12,670 bases of DNA. Source: CAKAHY01 sp041848045 (GTDB lineage: Bacteria; Bacillota; Clostridia; Lachnospirales; Lachnospiraceae). Shown here in pieces: positions 1-7,973 of the stretch. The notes beneath the pieces are model-generated. The model was not told the DNA's origin, did not search any database, and worked only from the letters and a program-made list of their open reading frames with translations. The stretch is taken from assembly GCA_041848045.1 (NCBI GenBank), contig JBGZHY010000083.1, forward strand, positions 1-12,670, in the 5' to 3' direction. The position numbers and the translations under genes are program-made. Each line of letters begins with the position of its first letter. Within the stretch, counting starts at the first letter, position 1.

Positions 1-947
1 CCGTAATTACCCGCCGGTACGGTGACCACGCTGCCATAGCTTGTAACCAGGCTGCGTTCTTTTTCAGCCGTATTATAAGTTGCGGCAAGCTCCTGTACGT
101 AGGCGTTTATCTTACTTTCATCCAGGCTGATATTTCCCGCGGCATCATAGACCAGCCACTGATGTATGGTATCACCGTTTAAAAGCGGCACCTTGGCATA
201 ACTGATGCTGGAGCCTGTATATAAATTCAGAAGTTTTAATTTTTCTTCCAGTCCCGCTTCCTGCTCCGGAATCTGCCCCGGCTCATACAGTCCCGCCAGA
301 TCAAAATCAAGCTCCGTTTGCAGGGCGACGACCGCCTCCCGAATCGCTTTTTCCGCCTTCAGGGTATCCAGCTTTATCCCCTCCGTAGCGGGAATCAGTT
401 GATATCCCGTCCCCGGCACGTAATCCGATATGGTTGCCGTCCTCGGCTCCACAATATTGTAAGGATCAAAGGAAGGAGATCCGGCAAGCCTTTCCTGAAA
501 CTTTCCTTCGTCTATATGGGTAAAGGTATCCAGTCGCAGCTCCTTTCTTTGCGGATTGCGCAAAAACCAGGCGTAGGCATTCTGCTGCCGAAGCAAGTTC
601 TCCACGGCGGCGTGAGCCTCAATGCGCAGTCCCAAATCCTCCGCCTTGATCTCTTCTTCTCCCAGACGGGTCAAAAGGCGCAGATGATAGCTGCGAACAC
701 CCGTATTCAATATATCTTCCGCCTCAGCGGCAGTCTTTTCCGATACATCAAAACCATTCAGATACGTATTGGCAAAAAATCGTTCCTTATAGACCTGTGC
801 CCTGCGAATGTACCAAAACCCGAAAACACCTGTACTCAACAGCAAGATCAGCATCCATACCAAGGCGTATCTGAAAGGTCTTCTCCTCCTTTTGCGGGAA
901 CGGGCGCTCCGTATTCTGTACTCCATACTCTGCTCATATAAAGGCAT
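1..947 (-). CDS. Membrane-anchored PG-binding / L,D-transpeptidase-type protein, N-terminal part (runs off left edge)
   Basis: The reading frame is open from an ATG at 947 to the left edge (315 codons), so the C-terminus is missing. It starts with a short Arg/Lys-rich cytoplasmic segment (residues 11-23), then one hydrophobic membrane segment (about 27-47), giving a signal-anchor topology with the rest outside. Residues about 57-125 (LNGFDVSEKTAAEAEDIL) and about 190-300 resemble two PG_binding_4 domains. The last visible residues, TSYGSVVTVPAGNYG, resemble the lead-in to a YkuD L,D-transpeptidase domain in the Lachnospiraceae version of this family. The catalytic HxxG / SxGC region would lie off the window, so cross-linking activity is inferred; a VanW-type C-terminus is the main alternative. 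The start is chosen because GGAGAG lies 7 nt upstream. It follows recG on the same strand after 144 bp and probably has its own promoter. Confidence 0.75.
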   Translation of the reverse strand, partial: MPLYEQSMEYRIRSARSRKRRRRPFRYALVWMLILLLSTGVFGFWYIRRAQVYKERFFANTYLNGFDVSEKTAAEAEDILNTGVRSYHLRLLTRLGEEEIKAEDLGLRIEAHAAVENLLRQQNAYAWFLRNPQRKELRLDTFTHIDEGKFQERLAGSPSFDPYNIVEPRTATISDYVPGTGYQLIPATEGIKLDTLKAEKAIREAVVALQTELDFDLAGLYEPGQIPEQEAGLEEKLKLLNLYTGSSISYAKVPLLNGDTIHQWLVYDAAGNISLDESKINAYVQELAATYNTAEKERSLVTSYGSVVTVPAGNY

Positions 948-993
948 CGTTTTTCTCTCCGGTTCCTGTTTTTTCCTATCCAAAACCCGTACT

Positions 994-1022
994 CTTATAG
1001 TACCACAGCTTATCGCTTGCAG
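994..1022 (-). promoter_or_regulatory. Weak candidate promoter for the PG-binding protein
   Basis: On the minus strand CTGCAA (1022-1017), a 17-nt spacer and TATAAG (999-994) lie about 47 nt upstream of the start codon at 947. The -10 matches consensus at 5 of 6 positions but the -35 at only 3 of 6. This is the best sigma-A-like pair I found in the 144-bp gap; the rest of the gap is A/T-rich and shows no clear recG terminator. Confidence 0.3.
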
Positions 1023-1091
1023 CTTGGAATTTTTTCTTTCAAACTTATTAACAAAATATAATATATCAAGGCTTTGACATTGTTTCAAGCT

Positions 1092-3152
1092 TTATAGAAT
1101 CAATTTTTTGTAATTTTTGGCAGAAAATTCCTCTATTCTTTCTGCCAGGTTTGTGCTTTCCTCCGGCGACAGCGCCATCTTAAGAACCCTGTCCACCGCT
1201 TCCGCCGCTTCCCGTAAAACGTCGGCATCCGTATAGATATCCGCAAGACCGAAACGAAATTCCCCGCTTTGGGCCATACCGAAAAGCTCGCCCGGCCCCC
1301 GCAGCTTCAAATCTTCATTGGCAATATAAAAACCGTCATTACTGTTTCCCACAATCTCCAAGCGCTTCCTGGCGTTTTCCTTATCCGAGGTACGGACAAA
1401 GATGCAGTAAGACTGCACATCGCTTCTCCCTACCCTTCCCCTTAGCTGATGCAGAGATGCCAGGCCGAAGCGCTGTGCATCCTCAATCAGAATGACGCTT
1501 GCATTCTTCACGTCTATTCCCACCTCAATCACCGTTGTGGAAACCAGTATATCTATCTGCTTCCGGGCAAAGGCAAGCATACGCTCCTCCTTTTCCACAG
1601 CGGACATTTTTCCGTGTAAAAAAGCGATGCTGCAAGTCTTCGGAAAGTATGTCCGCAGCTTATCCGTATAATCCAGAACATTCTCCGCCTCTATATTTTC
1701 GCTTCCCTCCACCATCGGACATATGACATAAGCCTGCCTGCCCTTCTTCAGCTCCTCCATGATGTGCCTATAGGCCTTTTCGCGCTCCCCTTTTCCGATA
1801 ACGGCATTTTTAATGGGCAAACGCCCCATCGGCTTTTGGTCTACAACAGAAATATCCAAATCTCCGTACAAAATCACCGCCAGGGTTCTGGGAATCGGCG
1901 TGGCGCTCATCACCAGAATATGGGGATATTTCCCTTTTAACGAAAGACTTTGTCTTTGCCGAACGCCGAAACGGTGCTGCTCGTCCGTGACCACCAGCGC
2001 AAGTCTGTGATAGGAAAGCTCCTCCGTAATCAGGGCATGGGTGCCGATAAGGATATCAATCTCCCCCTGTTTCAGCTCCTCGTACACCTGTCTGTGCTCT
2101 TTCTTGGTCATGGAGCCGGTCAGCAGGGCAAGTCTTGGTCTGTCCTCCAAAGGGGAAAACAGGCTTTCCAGATTCTGATAATGCTGTCTTGCCAGAACCT
2201 CGGTGGGAGCCATCAAAGCGGACTGCAGCCCGTTTTTGAAGCAGGCATACATGGCAAAAACGCTGATGACGGTTTTTCCGCTACCCACATCCCCCTGCAC
2301 CAGACGATTCATCACCTTGCCGCTGCCCATATCCCCCAGAATTTCATCAATAACCTTTTCCTGAGATTTCGTTAAAGCATAGGGTAAAACCGCCCGCAAT
2401 GCTTTGCCGGCTTCTTCAATATCTTCAAGGGAATAGGCGGAAGACAGCCGCAGACTGTCTTTTTTCACTTGTCTGGTATAATAAATGAATGGAAAAAATT
2501 CATCAAAAACCAGTCTTCTCCTTGCCCTTTGCAGGGCAGACTCCGATTCCGGAAAATGAATGTTTTGCAGGGCAGACTCCTCCGGCTCCAAATCATAGGC
2601 CTTGCTTATGGCAGAAGGCAGATACTCCCGTCTTTTCTCTTTCCTATCCAATACCGCCTGCACCGTCCGTATCAGCAGGGCATTGCTTAAGCCCTTGGTC
2701 AGGGCATATACGGGGCGCAGCGTCCCGATTAAATCCGTATATTCCTGCACATCATAGACCAGGGGATGCTCCAAAATCTGCTTCCCGCCCTTTTGTATCC
2801 ATCTCCCCACAAATACATATTCTTTATACAATTTCAAACTCTTGGCAAGAAAGGGAGAATTGTACCACAACACTTCTATATTGCCGCTCGCATCCGCCGC
2901 AAGGCTGCTGCTTAATTTGTATTTTCCGGCGTAGCGCTGCACAAAGCCCTTAATCAGCTTTGCACGTATAACAAGCTTCTCCCCCGCCGCCTCCTGCAGA
3001 TACTCCCGCAAAGGACGCGGCGCTTCAAAGCTCATATAACGATAGGGATAATGCCGCAGCAGCTCTTCCGGACTCGTGATTTCCAGCTTCCGAAACAAAG
3101 CCGCCGTTTTTTCGCCTATCCCCTTAATGCTTCGTATGTCCTCATTCCTCAT
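1092..3152 (-). CDS. recG: ATP-dependent DNA helicase RecG
   Basis: RecG is a cytoplasmic superfamily-2 helicase that remodels stalled replication forks and branch-migrates Holliday junctions. From the ATG at 3152 the protein has 686 residues, the usual family length. The N-terminus (IRSIKGIGEKTAALFRKL) is the helix-hairpin-helix-like start typical of RecG, followed by the OB-fold wedge domain (about 45-150). The motor shows Walker A GDVGSGKT (about 287-294), the DEQH box (about 390-393), SATPIPRT (about 416-423) and motif VI QLRGRVGRS (about 569-577). An in-frame TTG at 3185 would add 11 residues; I prefer the ATG because family members start close to this point, although its ribosome site (GGGA) is weak. 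The gene lies 60 bp after fakA, with a hairpin between them. All key motifs are intact. An exact 17-bp direct repeat lies inside it at 2528-2544 and 2564-2580. Confidence 0.96.
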   Translation of the reverse strand: MRNEDIRSIKGIGEKTAALFRKLEITSPEELLRHYPYRYMSFEAPRPLREYLQEAAGEKLVIRAKLIKGFVQRYAGKYKLSSSLAADASGNIEVLWYNSPFLAKSLKLYKEYVFVGRWIQKGGKQILEHPLVYDVQEYTDLIGTLRPVYALTKGLSNALLIRTVQAVLDRKEKRREYLPSAISKAYDLEPEESALQNIHFPESESALQRARRRLVFDEFFPFIYYTRQVKKDSLRLSSAYSLEDIEEAGKALRAVLPYALTKSQEKVIDEILGDMGSGKVMNRLVQGDVGSGKTVISVFAMYACFKNGLQSALMAPTEVLARQHYQNLESLFSPLEDRPRLALLTGSMTKKEHRQVYEELKQGEIDILIGTHALITEELSYHRLALVVTDEQHRFGVRQRQSLSLKGKYPHILVMSATPIPRTLAVILYGDLDISVVDQKPMGRLPIKNAVIGKGEREKAYRHIMEELKKGRQAYVICPMVEGSENIEAENVLDYTDKLRTYFPKTCSIAFLHGKMSAVEKEERMLAFARKQIDILVSTTVIEVGIDVKNASVILIEDAQRFGLASLHQLRGRVGRSDVQSYCIFVRTSDKENARKRLEIVGNSNDGFYIANEDLKLRGPGELFGMAQSGEFRFGLADIYTDADVLREAAEAVDRVLKMALSPEESTNLAERIEEFSAKNYKKLIL

Positions 3153-3184
3153 TGTTTTTTCCCGCTGTGTGTATAAAGTCAGCA

Positions 3185-3207
3185 AGGCAATCCCTTACGG
3201 ATTGCCT
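3185..3207 (-). promoter_or_regulatory. Hairpin in the fakA-recG gap
   Basis: A perfect 9-bp inverted repeat (AGGCAATCC / GGATTGCCT) with a 5-nt loop begins 5 nt after the fakA stop codon. No U-run follows it on the minus strand (the next bases are TGCTGACTTTATAC), so it is not a standard intrinsic terminator. An mRNA-end stabiliser, partial attenuator or control of recG translation are possible. Confidence 0.5.
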
Positions 3208-3212
3208 CATCT

Positions 3213-4907
3213 TTATTCTATAGATATTAAATAGTAGTAAACGGCCTGTCCGCCGTACTGCAAATCCACCTCTGTCTGTCCAAATTTTTCACGAATACGC
3301 TCTGCCAGCTCTCCCGCCTCAGCCTCATCAAGCTCTGCACCGTAATATACGCTTAAAAGCTCCGTTTCCGCATCCACCAGCTTTTCCAGGGCGGACAATA
3401 CCGTTTCCGTCTTATCCTTGCCTACCGCCAGCATACCCGCATCGCCGATTCCCATCATATCTCCGGCTTTAATTTCAAAGCCGTCTATGGAAGTATCTCT
3501 GACCGCATAGGTCAGGGAAAGGGTCTTTACCTTCTCCATCTCCGCAAGCATGCTCTCCAGATTTTCCTGTGGAGAAAGCTCAGGCACAAAATTGATCAGG
3601 GCGGATATGCCCTGCGGAATCGTTTTGCTCGGCACAACCAAAATCTTCTTATCCTCGCAGATACTTGCCGCCTGATTGGCCGCCAAAATAATATTCTTAT
3701 TATTCGGCAGAACAAAAACGGTCTTTGCCGGCAGACTTTCGATGGCGGAAAGAATATCCTCCGTACTCGGATTCATGGTCTGTCCCCCCTCGATGATGCG
3801 ATCCGCGCCCAGACCTTTGAAAATCTCCGCCAGACCCTCTCCGGCACATACGCTGATAAAACCGAAATCCTTCATTTCTTCCGCTTTTTCCTGCTGTCTT
3901 CCCTTGCGCTCCTGCGCCTGCTCGGCAGCCAGCTTCAGAGAATCCTTAATCAACCTTTCCTCATGCTCCTCACGCATATTGTCTATTTTAATGCGGGATA
4001 AGGAGCCGTAAGTCAGCGCCTTTTGCAGGGCAAGTCCCGGATCGTTGGTGTGTACGTGGATTTTTACCACCGTATCATCCGCCACACAGACAATGGAATC
4101 GCCGATACTCTCCAAAAAGTCCTTCAGCCCGTTTTCCTCTTCTTCAGGCAGCTCCTGTTCAATATTGATGATAAACTCCGTACAGTAGCCAAATTTGATA
4201 TCCGCCGTATCAATCTCTTCCAGGTTTATCCCCTCTGCCCTGATGGGAGCAGCCGACACCGGCAGAGCATCCCATTCCGCATCCGCTTCCTTTCCCTGCA
4301 GACAAGCCAGAATACCCTTGAAAAACTGCATCAGTCCCTGCCCGCCGGAATCCACTACGCCTGCCTGTTTCAAAACTGGCAGAATATCCGGTGTGGTGGA
4401 CAACACATAATCGCCGTGCTCCACAATGATGGCGAAAAATGTCGGCACATCCTCCACTTCATGCATAATCTCCAAAGCCTTTTCACTGATACCCCTTGCC
4501 ACCGTCAGAATGGTTCCCTCTTTCGGCTTCATCACGGCCTTATATGCCGTTTCCGTTGCTTTATTTAGGGCTGTCGCCAGTACAAAGGTATCCGCTGTCG
4601 GCTCATCCTTCAATACCTTGGTAAAGCCCCGCAGCAGCTGCGAAAGGATAACACCCGAATTTCCCCGTGCTCCTCTTAGCGAGCCGGCAGAAATCGCCTT
4701 GCAGACGCTTTCCATATCCGGATTCTCTATAGCGGTAACCTCCTTTGCCGCCGCCATGATGGTCATGGTCATATTGGTACCCGTATCTCCGTCCGGAACC
4801 GGAAAAACATTGAGTTCATTTATCCATTCTTTTTTTGCTTCTAAGCTTTTTGCACCGGCAATAAACGCCTTTTTCAGCATCAAAGCATCAATCTGTTTCA
4901 ATTCCAC
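3213..4907 (-). CDS. fakA: Fatty acid kinase, ATP-binding subunit FakA (YloV/DAK family)
   Basis: FakA phosphorylates fatty acids held by a separate FakB carrier protein, so exogenous or recycled fatty acids can enter phospholipid synthesis. The protein has 564 residues, normal for the family. Residues 1 to about 203 are a DhaL-type nucleotide-binding domain with NVFPVPDGDTGTNM (33-46) and RGARGNSGVILSQ (78-90). The middle domain (about 235-330) carries C242, H284 and H286, matching the Cys/His metal-site pattern I recall for FakA. A charged linker (about 311-345) leads to a C-terminal DegV-like domain (about 346-564). Start is GTG, chosen because a strong AAGGAGGA lies 8 nt upstream; that ribosome site overlaps the asp23 stop region, so the two genes are closely coupled. 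No fakB lies in the window. Confidence 0.93.
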   Translation of the reverse strand: MELKQIDALMLKKAFIAGAKSLEAKKEWINELNVFPVPDGDTGTNMTMTIMAAAKEVTAIENPDMESVCKAISAGSLRGARGNSGVILSQLLRGFTKVLKDEPTADTFVLATALNKATETAYKAVMKPKEGTILTVARGISEKALEIMHEVEDVPTFFAIIVEHGDYVLSTTPDILPVLKQAGVVDSGGQGLMQFFKGILACLQGKEADAEWDALPVSAAPIRAEGINLEEIDTADIKFGYCTEFIINIEQELPEEEENGLKDFLESIGDSIVCVADDTVVKIHVHTNDPGLALQKALTYGSLSRIKIDNMREEHEERLIKDSLKLAAEQAQERKGRQQEKAEEMKDFGFISVCAGEGLAEIFKGLGADRIIEGGQTMNPSTEDILSAIESLPAKTVFVLPNNKNIILAANQAASICEDKKILVVPSKTIPQGISALINFVPELSPQENLESMLAEMEKVKTLSLTYAVRDTSIDGFEIKAGDMMGIGDAGMLAVGKDKTETVLSALEKLVDAETELLSVYYGAELDEAEAGELAERIREKFGQTEVDLQYGGQAVYYYLISIE

Positions 4908-4921
4908 AGATGATATCCTCC

Positions 4922-5281
4922 TTAATCAATAACTCTTACGCCCTCTACATAAACACGGATGGACTCCACCTCCATGCCCGTGAAGGACTCGACTCTGTAT
5001 TTTACATTTTCGATCAGATTATCCGATACCGCTTTAATACTCACGCCGTAAGCCACAATCACATGAAAATGTATACTGATTTTATTGTCTTTGATTTCTA
5101 CCTTGATGCCTTTTCTGAGATTGTCTTTCTTGAGCAAACGGACAAGTCCGTCCTTGACGCTTAACTCCGCCATTCCGACGATACCGAAGCATTCCACTGC
5201 CTGGGAACCCGCATACAAAGCCACTACTTCCGGACTGATGATCACATCACCCAAAGAGTTGCTGATAATCCCTTTATTCAT
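4922..5281 (-). CDS. Asp23/Gls24 family envelope stress protein (YloU-like)
   Basis: The 119-residue protein has no signal peptide and no membrane segment and matches the Asp23/Gls24 (DUF322) family: GDVIISPEVVALYAGSQAVECFGIVGM near the N-terminus, IKVEIKDNKISIHFHVIVAYG in the middle, and VESIRVYVEGVRVID at the end. Family members are abundant cytoplasmic or membrane-associated proteins linked to cell-envelope stress, and their biochemistry is unclear. I chose the ATG at 5281, not a longer frame open to 5527, because GGAGGTG lies 7 nt upstream and the extra 82 residues would overlap rpmB and do not resemble the family. The gene lies just before fakA and is divergent from rpmB, as in Bacillus (yloU-yloV). 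Confidence 0.92.
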   Translation of the reverse strand: MNKGIISNSLGDVIISPEVVALYAGSQAVECFGIVGMAELSVKDGLVRLLKKDNLRKGIKVEIKDNKISIHFHVIVAYGVSIKAVSDNLIENVKYRVESFTGMEVESIRVYVEGVRVID

Positions 5282-5331
5282 ACACTCACCTCCGTGCGCT
5301 TTCCTAGCTTGAAAGTTAATCTTTCCCATAG

Positions 5332-5360
5332 AGTATAACCGATTTGCCTTGAAATTGGAA
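5332..5360 (-). promoter_or_regulatory. Candidate promoter of asp23-fakA(-recG)
   Basis: On the minus strand TATACT (5337-5332) forms a good -10 about 50 nt before the asp23 start. At a 17-nt spacing the -35 would be TTCCAA (5360-5355), which is poor and lies inside one arm of the 5352-5398 inverted repeat. A weak -35 may mean help from an activator, but that is inference. Confidence 0.5.
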
Positions 5361-5398
5361 GTTTTATTTATTTTGCACTTGCAAATACCTTCCAATTT
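5352..5398. repeat. Perfect 10-bp inverted repeat between rpmB and asp23
   Basis: AAATTGGAAG (5352-5361) and CTTCCAATTT (5389-5398) are exact reverse complements separated by 27 bp. The left arm covers the predicted asp23 -35 and the right arm lies in the spacer of the rpmB promoter. A smaller palindrome, TTTGCA-CT-TGCAAA (5372-5385), lies between them and overlaps the rpmB -35. No known operator was recognised. Confidence 0.6.
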
Positions 5399-5407
5399 TG
5401 TTATTAT
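5379..5407 (+). promoter_or_regulatory. Promoter of rpmB
   Basis: TTGCAA (5379-5384), a 17-nt spacer and TATTAT (5402-5407) form a sigma-A-like promoter about 57 nt upstream of the rpmB start codon. The leader between is short and shows no obvious L28 autoregulatory structure. Confidence 0.65.
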
Positions 5408-5464
5408 ACTGATGTTATGGGTTTTGCCGAAAAAAATCCAATGTGCATTTAAGGAGGTGTAATC

Positions 5465-5650
5465 ATGGCAAAATGTGCAATTTGTGAAAAAGCTGCTCAC
5501 TTCGGTAATGCTGTTAGCCACTCTCATAGAAGATCCAACAAGATTTGGAAAGCAAATGTAAAGTCTGTAAGAGTTAAGACAGAAGGCGGTTCAAAGAAGA
5601 TGTATGTATGTACATCCTGCTTGCGTTCTAATTTAGTAGAGCGTGCTTAA
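5465..5650 (+). CDS. rpmB: 50S ribosomal protein L28 (zinc-ribbon form)
   Basis: A 61-residue structural protein of the large ribosomal subunit. The sequence begins MAKCAICEKAAHFGNAVSHS and continues with the basic HRRSNKIWKANVKSVRVK core typical of L28. Two CxxC pairs (C4/C7 and C49/C52) make this the zinc-binding version. A strong AAGGAGG lies 7 nt before the ATG. The gene is transcribed alone, divergently from asp23, with its own promoter and a terminator 16 nt after the stop codon. Confidence 0.98.
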   Translation: MAKCAICEKAAHFGNAVSHSHRRSNKIWKANVKSVRVKTEGGSKKMYVCTSCLRSNLVERA

Positions 5651-5664
5651 TCGGATATGAAATC

Positions 5665-5690
5665 GAAGCAGTGGCGACACTGCTTTTTTC
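5665..5690 (+). terminator. Intrinsic terminator of rpmB
   Basis: An 8-bp perfect stem AAGCAGTG / CACTGCTT (5666-5673 and 5678-5685) closed by a GCGA tetraloop of GNRA type, with the 3' arm running into a T-run (5684-5689). It lies 16 nt after the rpmB stop codon. Confidence 0.9.
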
Positions 5691-5733
5691 ATTTCTTCTT
5701 TTATGCTCTGTCGGGCATGCTTTCTGCGCCGTC

Positions 5734-5769
5734 AAAAAAACGCCTTCGAGTCTGCACCCGAAAGCGTTT
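5734..5769 (-). terminator. Intrinsic terminator of the alpha-galactoside operon
   Basis: On the minus strand the RNA forms an 11-bp stem, AAACGCTTTCG with CGAAGGCGTTT including one G-U pair (5769-5759 and 5748-5738), with a 10-nt loop, and then continues into seven T. It starts 4 nt after the GH36 stop codon. With the rpmB terminator it insulates the two convergent units; the 43 bp between them shows nothing else. Confidence 0.92.
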
Positions 5770-5773
5770 CTCC

Positions 5774-7960
5774 TTATACTCTTTCAATTTCCAGCCGTAA
5801 GGAACTGTACTCCTCTCCTATCGCCGGCAGCCGATATCCTCCCGATAACCAGGCGGAAGCGGACTTCACCTCATCGCCGATACGGTAGCTCGCATCCTTA
5901 TCCAAACCTCTCGGATAGACAAAGATAGCGTTTTGATTGGCCTGCAAAGCGGTAACCACCAAACTCAAAAGACCGTAGGACTTGTTTTTTGCCATAAACT
6001 GCCATGCACACACCCTGCCTCCATCGTAGGGAGAGCTTAAGCGATAATAATCCCCCTGGTGCACCAATTCGTCATACTTGTCATATTCCGCAATCTGCCT
6101 TTTGATAATCTCATGCTCTTCTTCACTCAATGTGGTCAAATCCAGCTCGTAGCCGAAGCTTCCCGCCATCGCCACCGTTCCCCTTGTTTCCAGAGGCGTA
6201 TATCTGCCGGTCTGGTGATTCGGCACCGCCGATACGTGGGAACCTACGCAGCCGATGGGATAAGCAAAGCTGGTACCGTATTGAATCTTCAGGCGCTCAA
6301 TGGCATCCGTATCGTCGGAGCACCAGATTTGCGGGTGATAATACAGCATGCCCAGATCAAATCTGCCGCCGCCGCTGGAACAGCCCTCCCACAGAATATG
6401 CGGATAAGCGCCGGTCAGACGCTCCAACAAATCATACAAACCTAGCACATAGCGGTAATGAAATTCTCCCATACGCTCTGCCGGTAAAGCGGCGGAGTAC
6501 AAATTGGTGATGGCGCGGTTCATATCCCATTTGACATAGGCAATATTGGCGCTGTCCAAAACCGCCCGCATCATTCTTTCGATTTCATCCACCACCTCCG
6601 GACGGCTAAAATCCAGCACCAGCTGTTCTCTGCTCTTATGCGGCTTTCTGCCCGGCACCGCAATCGCCCAGTCCGGGTGCGCGCGGTACAAATCGGAATC
6701 CTCATTCACCATCTCCGGTTCGAACCAAATACCGAATTTCAAGCCCAGGGCATTGACCTGCGCAACCAGCTCTCCCAGACTGCATCCCAGCTTTTCCTCA
6801 TTGACATACCAATCCCCCAGGCCTTTGGTATCATCATCCCGCTTGCCGAACCAGCCGTCATCCATAACCAGCATTTCCAGCCCCGCCGCCGCCGCATCCT
6901 TTGCGATATCCAGAAGCTTTGCAGCATTGAAATCAAAGTAAGTGGCCTCCCAGTTGTTGATCAGAACCGGTCTGTGCTTATGTACATATTCGCCCCGCAG
7001 CAAATATCTTCTTACGGCATCGTGATATGCATGCGTCAAAGCCTCAAAACCGGCATTACTGTATACGCAAAGCACCTCCGGCAAATAGATATCCTGCCCC
7101 GCTTCCAGCCCGAAACCGAACTGATCCGGGTGTATGCCCATCAAAACTCTCGTCTGGGACACCTGATCCACCTCCGCCTCACAGATAAAGGAACCGGAGT
7201 AGACAAAAGCAAAACCGTAGCAGGCTCCTGCGGTTTCCGTGGTATCCTTCTTTGCCAGAATCGCAAAAGGATTGTGGTGCAGGCTGCTGGTTCCCCGTAC
7301 GCTGCCGATGCTTTGCTTGCCGTGCATCAGGGCATTTCGTTCAAATTCTCTCTCCATGGCATGCTTGCCGTAAAAATGGATAAAATCATAGTCGCTTTCC
7401 AAAAAGTCCACGGATAAGGAAAGGGCTTTTTTCAAATATACCTTCTTTGCCGTATCATTGCTTACATGCACCGCTCTTGTAATGGCATCCTCCTCCGGAA
7501 GAACGGCGTACAAAAGCCTTACCCGAACATCCGAAGCACTGTCCTTTAAGGTTAAGATAAGGCTGTCGCCGGCGCTTTCCGTAAAATGCAGGGCAGGCAG
7601 CTTCGGCAAAGCATACTTTCCCTTTACAATCTCATGCTTTTCATAGCGCAAATCCAAGGTATTGGCGCCATTATCATGGACAAGCTGTATGGCATCCGCC
7701 CGATAATCCCCGTTACCAAAGCAGGCATATTCCTGCGGCAACAAATCCAGAGAATAACTCCTGTCATTGCTTTCATGGGGATTTCCGGAAAATCCTCTGT
7801 CCATGCGGAAAATACGGTAAGACATATCGTCACCGGAATCTATTTTATTTCCGTACCAAGTATGCAGTACATAACCCAGCTCATCAATCTTCATCTGATA
7901 GCTGCTGTTTTGCGTTTGCAGGGTCAGGGTTTTGTTTTTTTCATTAAATATAATTGACAT
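5774..7960 (-). CDS. Alpha-galactosidase, glycoside hydrolase family 36
   Basis: This enzyme hydrolyses terminal alpha-1,6-linked galactose from melibiose, raffinose and related oligosaccharides with retention of configuration. The protein has 728 residues, the normal length of bacterial GH36 enzymes, with an N-terminal beta-sandwich, a (beta/alpha)8 barrel and a small C-terminal beta domain. Numbered from this ATG, visible signatures are NNWEATYFDF (335-344), DDGWFGKRDDD (367-377), the nucleophile motif KWDMNR with D479, CSSGGGRFD (527-535) and WCSDDTDA with the likely acid/base D549. No signal peptide is present, so it acts on imported sugar in the cytoplasm. The start is the ATG at 7960 (GAGG 5 nt upstream; family members start MSIIF/MAIIF); a GTG 6 nt earlier is the alternative. 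It lies 13 nt after the second permease gene and is the last gene of the operon. Exact substrate preference cannot be read from sequence. Confidence 0.96.
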   Translation of the reverse strand: MSIIFNEKNKTLTLQTQNSSYQMKIDELGYVLHTWYGNKIDSGDDMSYRIFRMDRGFSGNPHESNDRSYSLDLLPQEYACFGNGDYRADAIQLVHDNGANTLDLRYEKHEIVKGKYALPKLPALHFTESAGDSLILTLKDSASDVRVRLLYAVLPEEDAITRAVHVSNDTAKKVYLKKALSLSVDFLESDYDFIHFYGKHAMEREFERNALMHGKQSIGSVRGTSSLHHNPFAILAKKDTTETAGACYGFAFVYSGSFICEAEVDQVSQTRVLMGIHPDQFGFGLEAGQDIYLPEVLCVYSNAGFEALTHAYHDAVRRYLLRGEYVHKHRPVLINNWEATYFDFNAAKLLDIAKDAAAAGLEMLVMDDGWFGKRDDDTKGLGDWYVNEEKLGCSLGELVAQVNALGLKFGIWFEPEMVNEDSDLYRAHPDWAIAVPGRKPHKSREQLVLDFSRPEVVDEIERMMRAVLDSANIAYVKWDMNRAITNLYSAALPAERMGEFHYRYVLGLYDLLERLTGAYPHILWEGCSSGGGRFDLGMLYYHPQIWCSDDTDAIERLKIQYGTSFAYPIGCVGSHVSAVPNHQTGRYTPLETRGTVAMAGSFGYELDLTTLSEEEHEIIKRQIAEYDKYDELVHQGDYYRLSSPYDGGRVCAWQFMAKNKSYGLLSLVVTALQANQNAIFVYPRGLDKDASYRIGDEVKSASAWLSGGYRLPAIGEEYSSLRLEIERV

Positions 7961-7973
7961 ATTCACCTCTTTC

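Noticed and set aside
318..941. 207-codon plus-strand open frame
   Set aside because: It is antisense to the PG-binding protein, whose minus-strand frame has a TM segment, family-like domains and a ribosome site; the plus-strand translation shows no recognisable domain.
1074..1079. Perfect TTGACA on the plus strand between recG and the PG-binding gene
   Set aside because: No -10 at 16-18 nt spacing (TATAGA is only 13 nt away), and transcription would run antisense into recG; treated as chance.
5282..5527. N-terminal extension of asp23 into rpmB
   Set aside because: The added residues do not resemble Asp23 proteins, they run antisense to rpmB and its promoter, and a strong ribosome site marks the ATG at 5281.
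6638..7417. 259-codon plus-strand open frame opposite GH36
   Set aside because: Shadow of the GH36 reading frame; no plausible ribosome site or domain.
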